This document shows positions 24,331-33,153 of a stretch of DNA of 40,007 nucleotides, piece by piece. The translations under genes and the position numbers were made by a program. The DNA is from Candidatus Melainabacteria bacterium RIFCSPHIGHO2_02_FULL_34_12 (GTDB lineage: Bacteria; Cyanobacteriota; Vampirovibrionia; 2-02-FULL-35-15), in the NCBI GenBank assembly GCA_001784555.1, contig MFRM01000017.1:1-40007 (forward strand), in the 5' to 3' direction. Position 1 is the first letter of the stretch. Every line of letters begins with the position of its first letter. The notes under the pieces are model-generated. The model did not search any database. It saw nothing but the letters and a program-made list of their open reading frames with translations, and was not told the origin of the DNA.

Positions 24331-25296
24331 ATGAAATTTGCGATTTTATTTCCAGGACAAGGCTCTCAAAAAGTTGGGATGGGAAAAGATTTACTTGAAA
24401 TAGACTCTGTAAAACAGATATTTGATTTAGCCGATTCAATTTCAGGCAGAAATCTATCAAATATATGGCTAAATGGACCTGAAAATGAATTAAATCAAAC
24501 TAAAAATACTCAAATATCAATTGTAACAATATCAGCAGCACTAACAACATTATTTAAAGAATTCCTATCCCAAAAAAATCTTGATTTAGATCCAATTGGA
24601 TGTTGCGGACATAGTCTTGGTGAATTTACAGCATTATGGTTTACGAACATTATAAGCATAGAAGAGTTGTTTAACCTCATTATAATTAGGGGCAATTTAA
24701 TGCAAAATGCCTCTGAAGGTGGAATGCTAGCAGTATTAAATTTAAATGAAGGTACAATCAAGGACTTGCTTAATGATAAATATTTTAATGGAAAATTTGT
24801 AATAGCAAACTATAATACTTCCTCGCAGATAGTTCTCAGCGGTGATAAAAATTTATTTATAGCACTCCAGGAAAAAATTAAAAATGCAGGTGGTAAATCT
24901 ATTATCTTGCCTGTCGGTGGTGCATTTCATTCTCCTAGTATGGAAAAATCCTCTCGTATCTTTGATAATGAGCTTGATAAACTAAGTAAGAAATTTACAG
25001 GTTTTACAAAAAACCCAATATATCAGAATATTGACGGAAAACCCAGCACAGACCATAAGATAATTCTTGAAAAAATAAAAAAACAAATGACATCATCAGT
25101 ACGATGGACACAAACTGTTGAATATCTCGTCAAAGATGGCGTAACAGATGTAATTGAAATAGGACCAGGAAAAATACTGACTGGGCTTGTAAAAAAAATT
25201 AATTCGGCAATTAACTGTCACAATATAAATAATTTAAGTTCTCTAAATGAATTTATAAAATATTATGAATCAGCCAATGCACGAACAAGAACCTAA
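24331..25296 (+). CDS. fabD: Malonyl-CoA:acyl-carrier-protein transacylase
   Basis: Moves malonyl groups from CoA to ACP for fatty acid synthesis. Seen: FPGQGSQKVGMGKDL at the N-terminus, the nucleophile Ser in GHSLGEF (about residue 94), a conserved Arg in IIRGNLMQ, GAFHSPSM with the catalytic His, and EIGPGKILTGL near the end. The ATG at 24331 gives 321 residues and the typical MKFAILFPGQGSQ start; longer in-frame starts run into dnaG. A TATAAT lies 4 nt upstream. It starts 10 bp after dnaG. Other fab genes are not in the window. Confidence 0.96.
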   Translation: MKFAILFPGQGSQKVGMGKDLLEIDSVKQIFDLADSISGRNLSNIWLNGPENELNQTKNTQISIVTISAALTTLFKEFLSQKNLDLDPIGCCGHSLGEFTALWFTNIISIEELFNLIIIRGNLMQNASEGGMLAVLNLNEGTIKDLLNDKYFNGKFVIANYNTSSQIVLSGDKNLFIALQEKIKNAGGKSIILPVGGAFHSPSMEKSSRIFDNELDKLSKKFTGFTKNPIYQNIDGKPSTDHKIILEKIKKQMTSSVRWTQTVEYLVKDGVTDVIEIGPGKILTGLVKKINSAINCHNINNLSSLNEFIKYYESANARTRT

Positions 25297-25771
25297 AAGA
25301 CTACACAGCCCCTTACTTGAGGGCAACAGTAAGTACAACACTAATAAGAAAAATCCAAACAATTATTCTCCAGATTTAAAAACAGATTTAAAAAACGAAC
25401 GAAACAATATTAAGATATTATTTGAAAATAACCATTCTATAGAAACTAAAAGCAATGAAGTAATTAAAATTAATGAGATTACTTTACTTGAAAACATAAT
25501 TAAAGGCTCTCTTGTATTTATATTAGGCACAGGCGGGCTTTTAAGTCTTTTAGAAGCTGCAATGATAATCAGATCAATAATAAACAGAGATTTTGAATTT
25601 GGAAACAGTTTATTTAATTTTTTAATTGCTTTTCTAGGCACCATCCTATCAATGATTGTCTGCACATGTTTCCTAAACCTAATTAAATTTATTAAATTCA
25701 ATTATCTGAATACAGAAAAACAAAACATTAAGATTGAAGAATTAATTAAATCTATTTTGAGTAAGCACTAA
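25265..25771 (+). CDS. Small membrane protein, two helices, unrecognised
   Basis: 168 residues. The first 70 are polar, Asn/Lys-rich and probably cytoplasmic, followed by two hydrophobic segments at about 81-103 (LVFILGTGGLLSLLEAA region) and 118-142, and a short charged tail. It begins inside the last codons of fabD (32-nt overlap; an ATG at 25277 is the alternative), so it is probably translated with it. I know of no family. The stop overlaps that of the opposing TPR gene. Confidence 0.65.
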   Translation: MNQPMHEQEPKRLHSPLLEGNSKYNTNKKNPNNYSPDLKTDLKNERNNIKILFENNHSIETKSNEVIKINEITLLENIIKGSLVFILGTGGLLSLLEAAMIIRSIINRDFEFGNSLFNFLIAFLGTILSMIVCTCFLNLIKFIKFNYLNTEKQNIKIEELIKSILSKH

Positions 25772-26511
25772 TTTAAACTGATTAATTGCTTGGTTTTTTC
25801 AATTAATAATTTTGTCGGGTGATGGTCCGGCAACAAAAGCTGGGCATTTGTAAGCATGGACAATGCCTCAAATGGTTCATTGTTAGATAAATAAATTTCA
25901 CCCAGCCTATAATAAATCTCTCCGTCATATTGATTCCTTGCAAGTGAAAGCTTTAAATAAAAAATTGCATCTTCTATATAACCAGTCCGATAATATGCAT
26001 AACCTACAAATTTCTCACAATCAGTGTTAATCTCTAACAAATCCGGCAATATAATGAATATTTTTTCAAGCAAATTATATCTTTTTAAAATAATAATCTG
26101 ATATACAGTAAACTCTAAAAAATGTCGAATTTGAAGGAAAGTAGGTAAATGCTTAACTTTTGATTTTGGAGTAACTAGTTCAAGCAAAAATAAAGACCAA
26201 TAATAAGCTGGAGATTTATTGGCTTTTTCTAAAACATCTTTTGCTTCCTGATATTGATTGTTTAAAATTAAGACAAATGCATATCCCGGCAAATTATTAG
26301 AATATTGATGTGCATATATTGAGTTTTTTATATTACCTACATATAAAGATAGATTAGCAATACATTCCCATTGCTTATGATCATATTTGTCAGGAGAAGA
26401 TGAATCAGATAAAAGTAAGTTTATAATATTCTCAGCTTCTTTATAATTTTCATTATTTATAAATTTATAAGCTTCGTTTAACAACTGATCACATCTAGAA
26501 AGGTTTTTCAT
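25768..26511 (-). CDS. Tetratricopeptide repeat protein
   Basis: 247 residues of paired helices. Recognisable TPR units: near 25-60, and best at residues about 170-235, with EDAIFYLKLSLARNQYDGE and YYRLGEIYLSNNEPFEALSMLTNAQLLLP, where the Ala/Gly/Tyr positions match the TPR consensus. There is no signal peptide, so it is cytosolic. It is probably a protein-protein adaptor of unknown partner. It diverges from menG with only 12 bp between starts, so the promoters must overlap. The 3' end overlaps the neighbouring stop codon by 4 nt. Confidence 0.8.
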   Translation of the reverse strand: MKNLSRCDQLLNEAYKFINNENYKEAENIINLLLSDSSSPDKYDHKQWECIANLSLYVGNIKNSIYAHQYSNNLPGYAFVLILNNQYQEAKDVLEKANKSPAYYWSLFLLELVTPKSKVKHLPTFLQIRHFLEFTVYQIIILKRYNLLEKIFIILPDLLEINTDCEKFVGYAYYRTGYIEDAIFYLKLSLARNQYDGEIYYRLGEIYLSNNEPFEALSMLTNAQLLLPDHHPTKLLIEKTKQLISLN

Positions 26512-26523
26512 ATAGATTAGGAT

Positions 26524-27252
26524 ATGACAGAAACAGCAACAAAATCAATAGCATCAAATAAGTCAGAGTATATAAACCAAATATTTGCACAAATTGCAAA
26601 ACATTATGATCTTTTGAATAATTTAATGACAATGCGATTTCATCTTAAATGGAAAAAAGATGCAATTGATATGGCAATAAAAGAAAATAAACATATATTT
26701 AAAGCATTAGATCTATGCACAGGCACCGGTGATTTAGCCTTATTTATACATAAAAAAGTCAAAAACGCACAAATAATTTGCATAGATAATTGTCATCAAA
26801 TGATAGATATCACAAAAAAAAGATTGGATAATATTAATAGTCCTACATTTGAGTTAATAAAAGCTGATTGTGAAAATCTCAGATTTAACAACTCTTCTTT
26901 TGATCTGATAACAATTGGATTTGGTTTAAGGAATTTAATCAACAGAGAAAAATGCTTAACAGACAGTTATGATTTTTTAGCTCCCGAAGGTGTATTTGCC
27001 TGCATAGATTTAGGACACCCTGTAAATCCATTATGGAAAAGTATTTATGGTTTTTATTTTTATAAAATAATTCCACTTTTAGGCTTTGTGTTTGCTAGAA
27101 ATAAGGAAGCCTATACTTATCTCGCTGATTCACTTTCAGGCTGGTACAAACAAGATGAATTAAAAGAAATATTAATCAAAATTGGCTTTAAGAAAGTATA
27201 TTATAAAAATATCCTGGGTGGTGCAGTCGCAATTCATATAGCTGTTAAATAA
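26524..27252 (+). CDS. menG: Demethylmenaquinone/phylloquinone methyltransferase (UbiE/MenG family)
   Basis: SAM-dependent C-methylation of the demethylated quinone ring, the last step of menaquinone synthesis. Seen: FAQIAKHYDLLNNLMT, the SAM-binding motif ALDLCTGTGDLA (motif I) and DNCHQMI (acidic loop), LRFNNSSFDLITIGFGLRNL (motif II), and ISPAEVF-like later parts (FVFARNKEAYTYLADSL). Length 242 residues is typical. AGGAT close to the ATG could serve as ribosome-binding site. The quinone product would be the electron acceptor for the sdh complex at 3.2-6.4 kb. It converges with aroC with one base between stop codons. Confidence 0.93.
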   Translation: MTETATKSIASNKSEYINQIFAQIAKHYDLLNNLMTMRFHLKWKKDAIDMAIKENKHIFKALDLCTGTGDLALFIHKKVKNAQIICIDNCHQMIDITKKRLDNINSPTFELIKADCENLRFNNSSFDLITIGFGLRNLINREKCLTDSYDFLAPEGVFACIDLGHPVNPLWKSIYGFYFYKIIPLLGFVFARNKEAYTYLADSLSGWYKQDELKEILIKIGFKKVYYKNILGGAVAIHIAVK

Positions 27253-27253
27253 A

Positions 27254-28462
27254 TTAACGCGCAAAACATCTTTTCATATAATGATTATAATTATCAGTTA
27301 ATTCTTCAATACTGTCGCTTCCAAACTTTTCAAGGAAAGTATTACTCAACACATAAGCAAGCATAGCTTCTAAAACTACTCCTGCAGCAGGAACAACACA
27401 AATATCAGATCTCTCAAAATGAGCCTGGGTATTAGTTTTTGATTTGATATCTACTGAGTCTAGTGGTTTTATCAATGTAGGTATTGGTTTTGTTGCAACC
27501 GTACAAACAATAGGCTGACCATTAGACATTCCGCCTTCAATTCCGCCAGCATTATTTGTTTTTCGTTTATATCTTAGCCTGTCATTATTCCACTTTTCAT
27601 CTATATAGATTTGATCATGTACCTGTGATCCAAAAAACTCAGAAACCATTTTACCCAAACCAACTTCTACAGATTTTACTGTATGAACAGACATTAAAGC
27701 ACCGGCAATTCTGCCATTTAATCTTTTATCCCACTGAGTATAAGAACCTAATCCTGGAGGAACATTTGAAGCCACTATATGAATTAAGCCACCTAAAGTA
27801 TCACCCAACGTTCGTGCTTTAGTAATCTCTTCTTTCATTAACTCTGAGACTTTTACATCAGGACATCTTACTTCTGATTGTTCAGCTTTAGAAAACAGCT
27901 CTGAATAATTTGTACCAAGAGATTTAAGATCTATAGAGACTGAGCCAATTCGAATAACATAACTAAGCACAGAAACATTAAACTCCTTAAGAAGTCTTTT
28001 GCATATAGCTCCAACAACCACACGACTAGTCGTCTCCCGGGCACTTGATCTTTCAAGTACATTTCTTACATCTTCATGATTATATTTAAGAGCACCTACT
28101 AAATCAGCATGCCCAGGTCTTACACGAGAAACATATTTAGATTGAATCTTTTCAACTACTTCGGGATTAGATAAATCCTGAGACACAGGAGACATTGCTA
28201 CATCCCAGTTTTTATAGTCATTATTTATAATTCTGACAGATAAAGGACCACCAATAGTTTTCCCTAATCTCATACCACCAGTAAAGATTACCTGATCTTT
28301 CTCAATCTTCATTCTCCCACCACGACCATACCCACCCTGACGTCGTTTTAAATCAGCATTTATATCTTCCGGATTTATTTCCAAACTAGCAGGAATACCT
28401 TCAATAATTATGTTTAATTCGGGTCCATGTGATTCACCGGCTGTAAGAAATCTAAGATTCAT
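27254..28462 (-). CDS. aroC: Chorismate synthase
   Basis: Converts 5-enolpyruvylshikimate-3-phosphate to chorismate with reduced FMN, the last shikimate step. Seen: the signature TAGESHGP, RRQGGYGRGGRM, GRPGHADL-like RVRPGHADL, ERSSARETTSRV, and the GGIEGGMSNGQPI stretch. Length 402 residues, at the longer end of the family. Chorismate feeds aromatic amino acids, folate and menaquinone, linking it with folE, folK and menG in this window. The 37 bases upstream, to the regulator gene, are almost entirely AAAAAGT-type repeats (28468-28505). Confidence 0.97.
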   Translation of the reverse strand: MNLRFLTAGESHGPELNIIIEGIPASLEINPEDINADLKRRQGGYGRGGRMKIEKDQVIFTGGMRLGKTIGGPLSVRIINNDYKNWDVAMSPVSQDLSNPEVVEKIQSKYVSRVRPGHADLVGALKYNHEDVRNVLERSSARETTSRVVVGAICKRLLKEFNVSVLSYVIRIGSVSIDLKSLGTNYSELFSKAEQSEVRCPDVKVSELMKEEITKARTLGDTLGGLIHIVASNVPPGLGSYTQWDKRLNGRIAGALMSVHTVKSVEVGLGKMVSEFFGSQVHDQIYIDEKWNNDRLRYKRKTNNAGGIEGGMSNGQPIVCTVATKPIPTLIKPLDSVDIKSKTNTQAHFERSDICVVPAAGVVLEAMLAYVLSNTFLEKFGSDSIEELTDNYNHYMKRCFAR

Positions 28463-28467
28463 TTATT

Positions 28468-28505
28468 TGTTACTTTTTTACTTTTTACTTTTTACTTTTT
28501 TACTT
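28468..28505. repeat. Short tandem repeats of (A)5-6GT before aroC
   Basis: On the minus strand the sequence AAGTAAAAAAGTAAAAAGTAAAAAGTAAAAAAGTAAC consists of five A-tracts of 5-6 bases separated by GT, 7-8 bp apart. It sits between the regulator stop codon and the aroC start. A second, shorter copy (two units) occurs upstream of the regulator gene at about 29240-29256. The regular A-tract phasing is unusual even for an AT-rich genome. Confidence 0.65.
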
Positions 28506-29234
28506 AGTTATCCAACGAAGTATATGCTTCCAGCCATTTAAAAAAAGGATTCTACGCTCAAGAGCTTCTTCAAAAAATAAGCGATCGCGAACAGAGAGAT
28601 TTGGGCTTCGCAGCCTCTGTCTCAATGAATAAACCCTTTTTGAATCATTTGCAATCTGCCTTTCAACATACCGATAATTAAACCCTCGACGTCTTCTCTG
28701 ACCTTGCTCCTGAGACTGTTCATCTAAATTATCTTTAGCTAATTCTGAGCCTGAGTCTGAGTCTGAGTCAATGTCTGTTTCAGATACTGACTTTGAGTCA
28801 GGGCTAAGGTCACCATTTGTAAGCCCTACAGGTTCTACAGTTTCCACTTCCACTTCCACAATTAAATCTTCAGCAGATTGACTTCCATTAACTTTTCCTA
28901 CATCAGAGCCATTCCCTATTCCTAGAGACAAAGCATCATCATCTTTTTTATTTGGTTGTGGTTCTTCTACTTCATCCAGAATATTTCTCGATGGTTTTTG
29001 TGATTTTAATTCTTTTATTTCTTGGATAGTTAATCCATTAGATCTAAGTTTTACGATCTCTGATAATGCCTGAAATGTCTCCTGAGAAATGATTGCCTTA
29101 GCCCCGTTTCCTTTCGGCATTTCCAGTCCAAAATCTTTAATGTATTTTTTTACAGTAGATTCTGAAATATCAAGCTTAGAAGAAGCTTCTTTAATTGATA
29201 TTTCTAAATTATCGCTTTTTTTGCTGTTAGCCAC
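28500..29234 (-). CDS. MerR-like helix-turn-helix protein with acidic linker
   Basis: 244 residues. Residues 12-80 look like a MerR-type winged helix: ISIKEASSKLDISESTVKKYI, then ALSEIVKLRSNGLTIQEIKEL, matching the family's ExxxLR..G.s..EI pattern. A 100-residue acidic linker follows, with Asp-Ser repeats (DSDSDSGSE). The C-terminal 65 residues are very basic (GQRRRRGF) and helical. No ligand-binding domain of a known MerR class is seen. It could be a DNA-binding regulator or nucleoid factor; function unknown. The start is a GTG at 29234 without ribosome-binding site, preceded by AAAAAGT repeats. It is followed by aroC, 37 bp away, on the same strand. Confidence 0.7.
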   Translation of the reverse strand: MANSKKSDNLEISIKEASSKLDISESTVKKYIKDFGLEMPKGNGAKAIISQETFQALSEIVKLRSNGLTIQEIKELKSQKPSRNILDEVEEPQPNKKDDDALSLGIGNGSDVGKVNGSQSAEDLIVEVEVETVEPVGLTNGDLSPDSKSVSETDIDSDSDSGSELAKDNLDEQSQEQGQRRRRGFNYRYVERQIANDSKRVYSLRQRLRSPNLSVRDRLFFEEALERRILFLNGWKHILRWITK

Positions 29235-29414
29235 TTTGTTTTTTACTTTTTACTTTCTTCCACAGACCATTTCCATTTGACGTAGTGTTTATTATAACTA
29301 ATCCAGGCATAATTTTGCACTTTATAATAAATATACAAATTATTTGCTACTTAAAATCACATCATTATGCTACATTCATGAGCCTATGAACCTATGAGCG
29401 ACTGAATCTAATGG

Positions 29415-29825
29415 ATGATATCAGAATTAACAAAAGATATGAAACAAAGAAAGATAAAACCTAAGATAAAACATAAGATAGAAATTGAAACTTTTAAAAA
29501 CCCTAATCCAAAAAGAGATTACACCATTTCTATTAACTGTCCTGAATTTACCTCGGTTTGTCCTAAGACAGGACTACCTGATTTTGGAACCATTAGCATA
29601 GAATACATACCGGACAAATTATGCATTGAATTAAAATCTTTAAAATATTATTTACTGAATTATAGAAATAAAGGGATTTTTTACGAGCATGTAATTAATC
29701 AAATATTAGATGACCTAATAAAAGTTCTACGTCCACGAAACATTAAAGTAACTGGATCGTTTACACCAAGAGGTGGAATAGGTACAAATGTAAGTGCTAC
29801 ATATTCCGGTTCCAGCATTAAATAA
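29415..29825 (+). CDS. queF: NADPH-dependent 7-cyano-7-deazaguanine reductase (single-domain QueF)
   Basis: Reduces preQ0 to preQ1 in queuosine synthesis. Seen: the nucleophile Cys in [16 protein letters not shown], the [16 protein letters not shown] motif, and [10 protein letters not shown] near the end. A length of 136 residues places it in the short, unimodular class (like B. subtilis) rather than the two-domain class. It shares a pathway with folE and queE elsewhere in this window. The 180-bp upstream gap shows no preQ1-I-like sequence. No clear ribosome-binding site. It converges with the 463-aa gene, 2 nt apart. Confidence 0.95.
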   Translation: MISELTKDMKQRKIKPKIKHKIEIETFKNPNPKRDYTISINCPEFTSVCPKTGLPDFGTISIEYIPDKLCIELKSLKYYLLNYRNKGIFYEHVINQILDDLIKVLRPRNIKVTGSFTPRGGIGTNVSATYSGSSIK

Positions 29826-29827
29826 TA

Positions 29828-31219
29828 TTATTTCTCTACAAATTCCTGGAGCATTACACCACCTAATACATCACTATTTTCTGTTTCAATTGAAACTTGT
29901 TCAAAAGGAAAAACTTCATTACTAATGTACTCTTCTACTTCTAAAGCTTCAAATCGAGCAGCTAATTTTTCTAATTTTCCACCTTTTCCCTCTAAACCAT
30001 CATATGGCTGAGCTCCAGCTGTAGGATTTTGCTCCCCTATTAATATACCTTTGAGTACGGAATTTATTTGTCCAACATTATTACCTTTAATTCTAAATGC
30101 ACAAGCAAGAGCCTGCCTTAAAATCATTACATCCCTGGCTATTGTTACATCAGATGTCTTTGAGTTATCTAAAACATAGCTAATAATTTCTGCTAAAACT
30201 TTTAGATCATTTTCAGCTTCTTGAAGTTTTTTAAGATATGCAAAAACAGAGCTGTATCTAGGACCTGTTACCGGATTAGCAATCAGAGCCTTAATTTCAT
30301 CAGTTTTAGATTTTCCTCCAATAATAACATCTAAAGAGTTATTATTATTTCTATGCTGATCTGCATAAGCTCTTGCCATATTAAATACCCCTACAAATTC
30401 AGCCGGCAGTAATTTTGCTCTTTCTCCAGTCAGCTCATTTACAGTAAGTAAATCTCGAAACAAACGATTTGGTAAAACTGCAGCTGGTAAAGCTGGTGAA
30501 GGATGGCTTGAAACCAGGTTACCAAGCAGAACTGCAACTCTGTCTCTATATTGTCCAAGAGATATTGGATAATCTTCTGATAAATTGTCAAATGCAGGCT
30601 CAACCCCTTTACTATCACTTTTTACCAGATTTATAATTCCATTGCTAGTATAATAATCAAGCAACATCTGTATATCGGGTCCTAGATCTTGCCCTGAAAC
30701 TACTGTTTGATTGGTGTATAAATATCCAGGACTATTAGGATCAATAACATTCTTAAAAGCAGGATCCTGCTTAAGTAATCTTTTATCCACATTCTTGCAA
30801 CCGCTTGATAATAAATCACCGACTTTAATAAAGTGAGGCTCAATAACATGAGCAGCTTGTGACTGCTTGTTAACATCCATTAAACTTTTAATACCAAATG
30901 CACTCATAACAAAACCAAAGAAAGCTAAAGCCTTGGACCCCCAGTCAGCCATAGTACCTTCTTTAAAAATTGCAGCACTAACTATACCAGCAGTAAACCC
31001 TACTAGTCCAAGAAATAACTGAACCAATGCCTTTCCTGTACCTAAAACAGGTTGCATATAAGGTTCTAAAAAATCTGTGCCAGTATTAAAGAGATTAGTT
31101 AAACTATCAGACAAACCTCCAGAACCACCTGCAGCACTTCTATTCTCTTGTACTCTAGTACCAAGAAGATTACGCCTTGCAGATGGGTATGTTACTGATT
31201 GTGTTGGTGATAGTGCCAT
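29828..31219 (-). CDS. Unrecognised protein with hydrophobic hairpin
   Basis: 463 residues, function not recognised. A Ser/Gly-rich N-terminus (1-40) precedes two hydrophobic segments at 64-85 and 96-113 separated by a short polar turn (KEGTMADW), a hairpin-like arrangement. The remaining 350 residues are soluble, helical and without a motif I know. There is no signal peptide. No ribosome-binding site directly upstream, but a GGAGGGGGGAG run inside the end of the preceding gene lies about 25 nt away. It lies 16 bp downstream of the 546-aa gene on the same strand, so they probably form an operon. Confidence 0.72.
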   Translation of the reverse strand: MALSPTQSVTYPSARRNLLGTRVQENRSAAGGSGGLSDSLTNLFNTGTDFLEPYMQPVLGTGKALVQLFLGLVGFTAGIVSAAIFKEGTMADWGSKALAFFGFVMSAFGIKSLMDVNKQSQAAHVIEPHFIKVGDLLSSGCKNVDKRLLKQDPAFKNVIDPNSPGYLYTNQTVVSGQDLGPDIQMLLDYYTSNGIINLVKSDSKGVEPAFDNLSEDYPISLGQYRDRVAVLLGNLVSSHPSPALPAAVLPNRLFRDLLTVNELTGERAKLLPAEFVGVFNMARAYADQHRNNNNSLDVIIGGKSKTDEIKALIANPVTGPRYSSVFAYLKKLQEAENDLKVLAEIISYVLDNSKTSDVTIARDVMILRQALACAFRIKGNNVGQINSVLKGILIGEQNPTAGAQPYDGLEGKGGKLEKLAARFEALEVEEYISNEVFPFEQVSIETENSDVLGGVMLQEFVEK

Positions 31220-31235
31220 ATGTTTAAATTATTTT

Positions 31236-32876
31236 TTAACTACTCCCCCCTCCCGATGTTGTAGTTGAGGCTGGAACTTGTTCTTGTGCCCCGGAAAGCC
31301 AAGTGGGAACATGTTTATAAAATTTTGCGGCTAACGTTGCAAAAAACCCTCCAAACCCAATTGCAGTAAGAAGTTTGCCAATACCCCCTTTAACAAGAAG
31401 TCCAATTACTCCTAGGACTCCAGTAGCTACTAAAACTATAGAAGAAGTATGTTTTTTAATTGCTTCAAACCAACCATTATTTGCATCAGAATTATGTGAA
31501 GCTGGTTCATCCTGAGGACCAAACTTATTAGTTTCAATAGTTTCAAAGAGAGAGGTTATTGGTTCTAATTCATCATCAGTAATTTTAAACTTAATCTTAT
31601 CTGAGTCTTTTATAGCTTTTAAGCAACTACGTTTATTTTCTAACAAAGAAGCCCGAGCAGAAGAATTCTTTGCAGCTTCCAACTTTGCACCGAGAAGCTT
31701 ATAAATCTTAGACTGGTCCTTGAAATTTGAGAATTTCTTTCCTATTAGCGCACAAATCTGTTGATGTTTTTCTTTAGCTTGAGGCAGATCATTATCAATG
31801 ACACATACTTCTATAGCTTTCTGAAAGTCAAGACATTCTGCATTACGAACTCCTTCGGCTTCTTTATTATAACCACGAGCCTCTACTTTATTTAAATACT
31901 CCTCAAAGGATGCATCCTTACCTAGTATTTTCTGATAGCATTCTTCGACATCTGTACAACCATTAATTTCAGCTTCAGTGATATCTATTATTTCCACAAA
32001 TAACTTCAAAGCCTTTTCTAAGTATTCATTATATGCCTGAGAACTTCCAAAGAAATAAATATCAGTTGTTATTTTACTCCTTCTAAACGTATCAACCCCT
32101 TTAAATATTCTAGTTACCGTCGAAGGCTCTATACATTCCGTATCCATTTGTTTATAGATACCTGCTCTTGAATCTGTTTTTGAATCTAAAGCAATAGAAT
32201 TAATATATCCTATCTTCGCGTCATATCTTTTCTGAATAGCCAAAGCAATATTTTTATAGACTTTTTCTGTTTCTACAACCTTGAACTCAGCATCAGAAGG
32301 AGTTAACTCAGGCATTGTAATCCCTGCTTCTTGTAATCTATTAACCAGTAATTCTTTTTCTGCAGCAAGTGTAGAGTCAGAACTAGTAAGTATTGTACGC
32401 ACAGCAGCTGTAATTTGTTCTATCGGAATTTTAAGCTCATTATCTGGCACATTACCAATAATTCTAGCCCTTTTAATTACTATAGAAAGAATCTCATCTT
32501 TTTTATCATGCTCTAATGTTTTAATTTTTACAAACATCTCATCACTAGACAGTTGAGTAGCATCTACTTGATTAGTTGACTTTGCAGCAATCTCAGGATT
32601 AGGATTTGGTATAAGCTCTCGCTCAATTAAACTTTGTCTAACCGCTAATAAATCTGGATTATCCGAAGTCGGAGAAGCTAGCTCATGCAATGCATGAACT
32701 ATTTCAGAAAGCGAAGCTCCTGTTTCTCTTTCCAAAGATTGACTTACACCTAATTCAGAATTCACTTCTACATCAGAAATCATATGGTCAACTGTAAGCT
32801 TTCTAAAATATGCTAATTGTGCAATAGCATTTAAAAGTCTTAGATTTATAGGACCTGCCGAAACCACAGTACTCAT
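31236..32876 (-). CDS. Unrecognised large protein with C-terminal hydrophobic hairpin
   Basis: About 546 residues, function not recognised. Most of it (residues 1-470) is charged and helical with a few Cys. A hydrophobic region at about 480-517 contains two segments separated by a short basic turn (VKGGIGKLLTAIGFGGF), followed by a Ser/Gly/Thr-rich tail. No signal peptide is seen. I chose the ATG at 32876 (AAGGA about 10 nt upstream); a TTG just before it is in frame. It is the first gene of a two-gene unit with the 463-aa protein, which has its hairpin at the opposite end. Confidence 0.72.
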   Translation of the reverse strand: MSTVVSAGPINLRLLNAIAQLAYFRKLTVDHMISDVEVNSELGVSQSLERETGASLSEIVHALHELASPTSDNPDLLAVRQSLIERELIPNPNPEIAAKSTNQVDATQLSSDEMFVKIKTLEHDKKDEILSIVIKRARIIGNVPDNELKIPIEQITAAVRTILTSSDSTLAAEKELLVNRLQEAGITMPELTPSDAEFKVVETEKVYKNIALAIQKRYDAKIGYINSIALDSKTDSRAGIYKQMDTECIEPSTVTRIFKGVDTFRRSKITTDIYFFGSSQAYNEYLEKALKLFVEIIDITEAEINGCTDVEECYQKILGKDASFEEYLNKVEARGYNKEAEGVRNAECLDFQKAIEVCVIDNDLPQAKEKHQQICALIGKKFSNFKDQSKIYKLLGAKLEAAKNSSARASLLENKRSCLKAIKDSDKIKFKITDDELEPITSLFETIETNKFGPQDEPASHNSDANNGWFEAIKKHTSSIVLVATGVLGVIGLLVKGGIGKLLTAIGFGGFFATLAAKFYKHVPTWLSGAQEQVPASTTTSGGGSS

Positions 32877-33153
32877 CAATTTATTTTCCTTAAATAATTA
32901 TTTTTTATTTTTGCATTCTATTTATAGTAGACTCTTAATAAACAGATTTTTATATATAAAAATACTATATACTTACACTTTACTAAATCTTAACTTTTGA
33001 AGTCAAGCTAAAAACGATTAGGTTTTCTTAATTTATTCTAAAGTATTAAGAAAAGCCATTAAGCTCACAAAAAAGCTTAAATTAAATTCATAATATTTTA
33101 AAATTAAAACACTTGGTTAAGATGATTAAGGGAAATATGAATTAAAAATTAAG
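32877..33153. other. AT-rich intergenic region between divergent genes, with start-site duplication
   Basis: Strongly AT-rich, 277 bp, between the 546-aa gene (leftwards) and folK (rightwards). It contains a perfect 10-bp inverted repeat of TTTTCTTAAT/ATTAAGAAAA (33023-33032 and 33045-33054) and two exact copies of TTAAGATGATTAA (33117-33129 and 33149-33161), 32 bp apart; the second copy contains the folK start. The first contains ATG ATT AAG GGA AAT ATG AAT TAA (33122-33145), a seven-codon mini-ORF. No gene is seen. Confidence 0.5.

Noticed and set aside
29235..29414. preQ1 riboswitch upstream of queF
   Set aside because: No stem plus A-rich tail or conserved CTA-type core resembling preQ1-I was found by eye.
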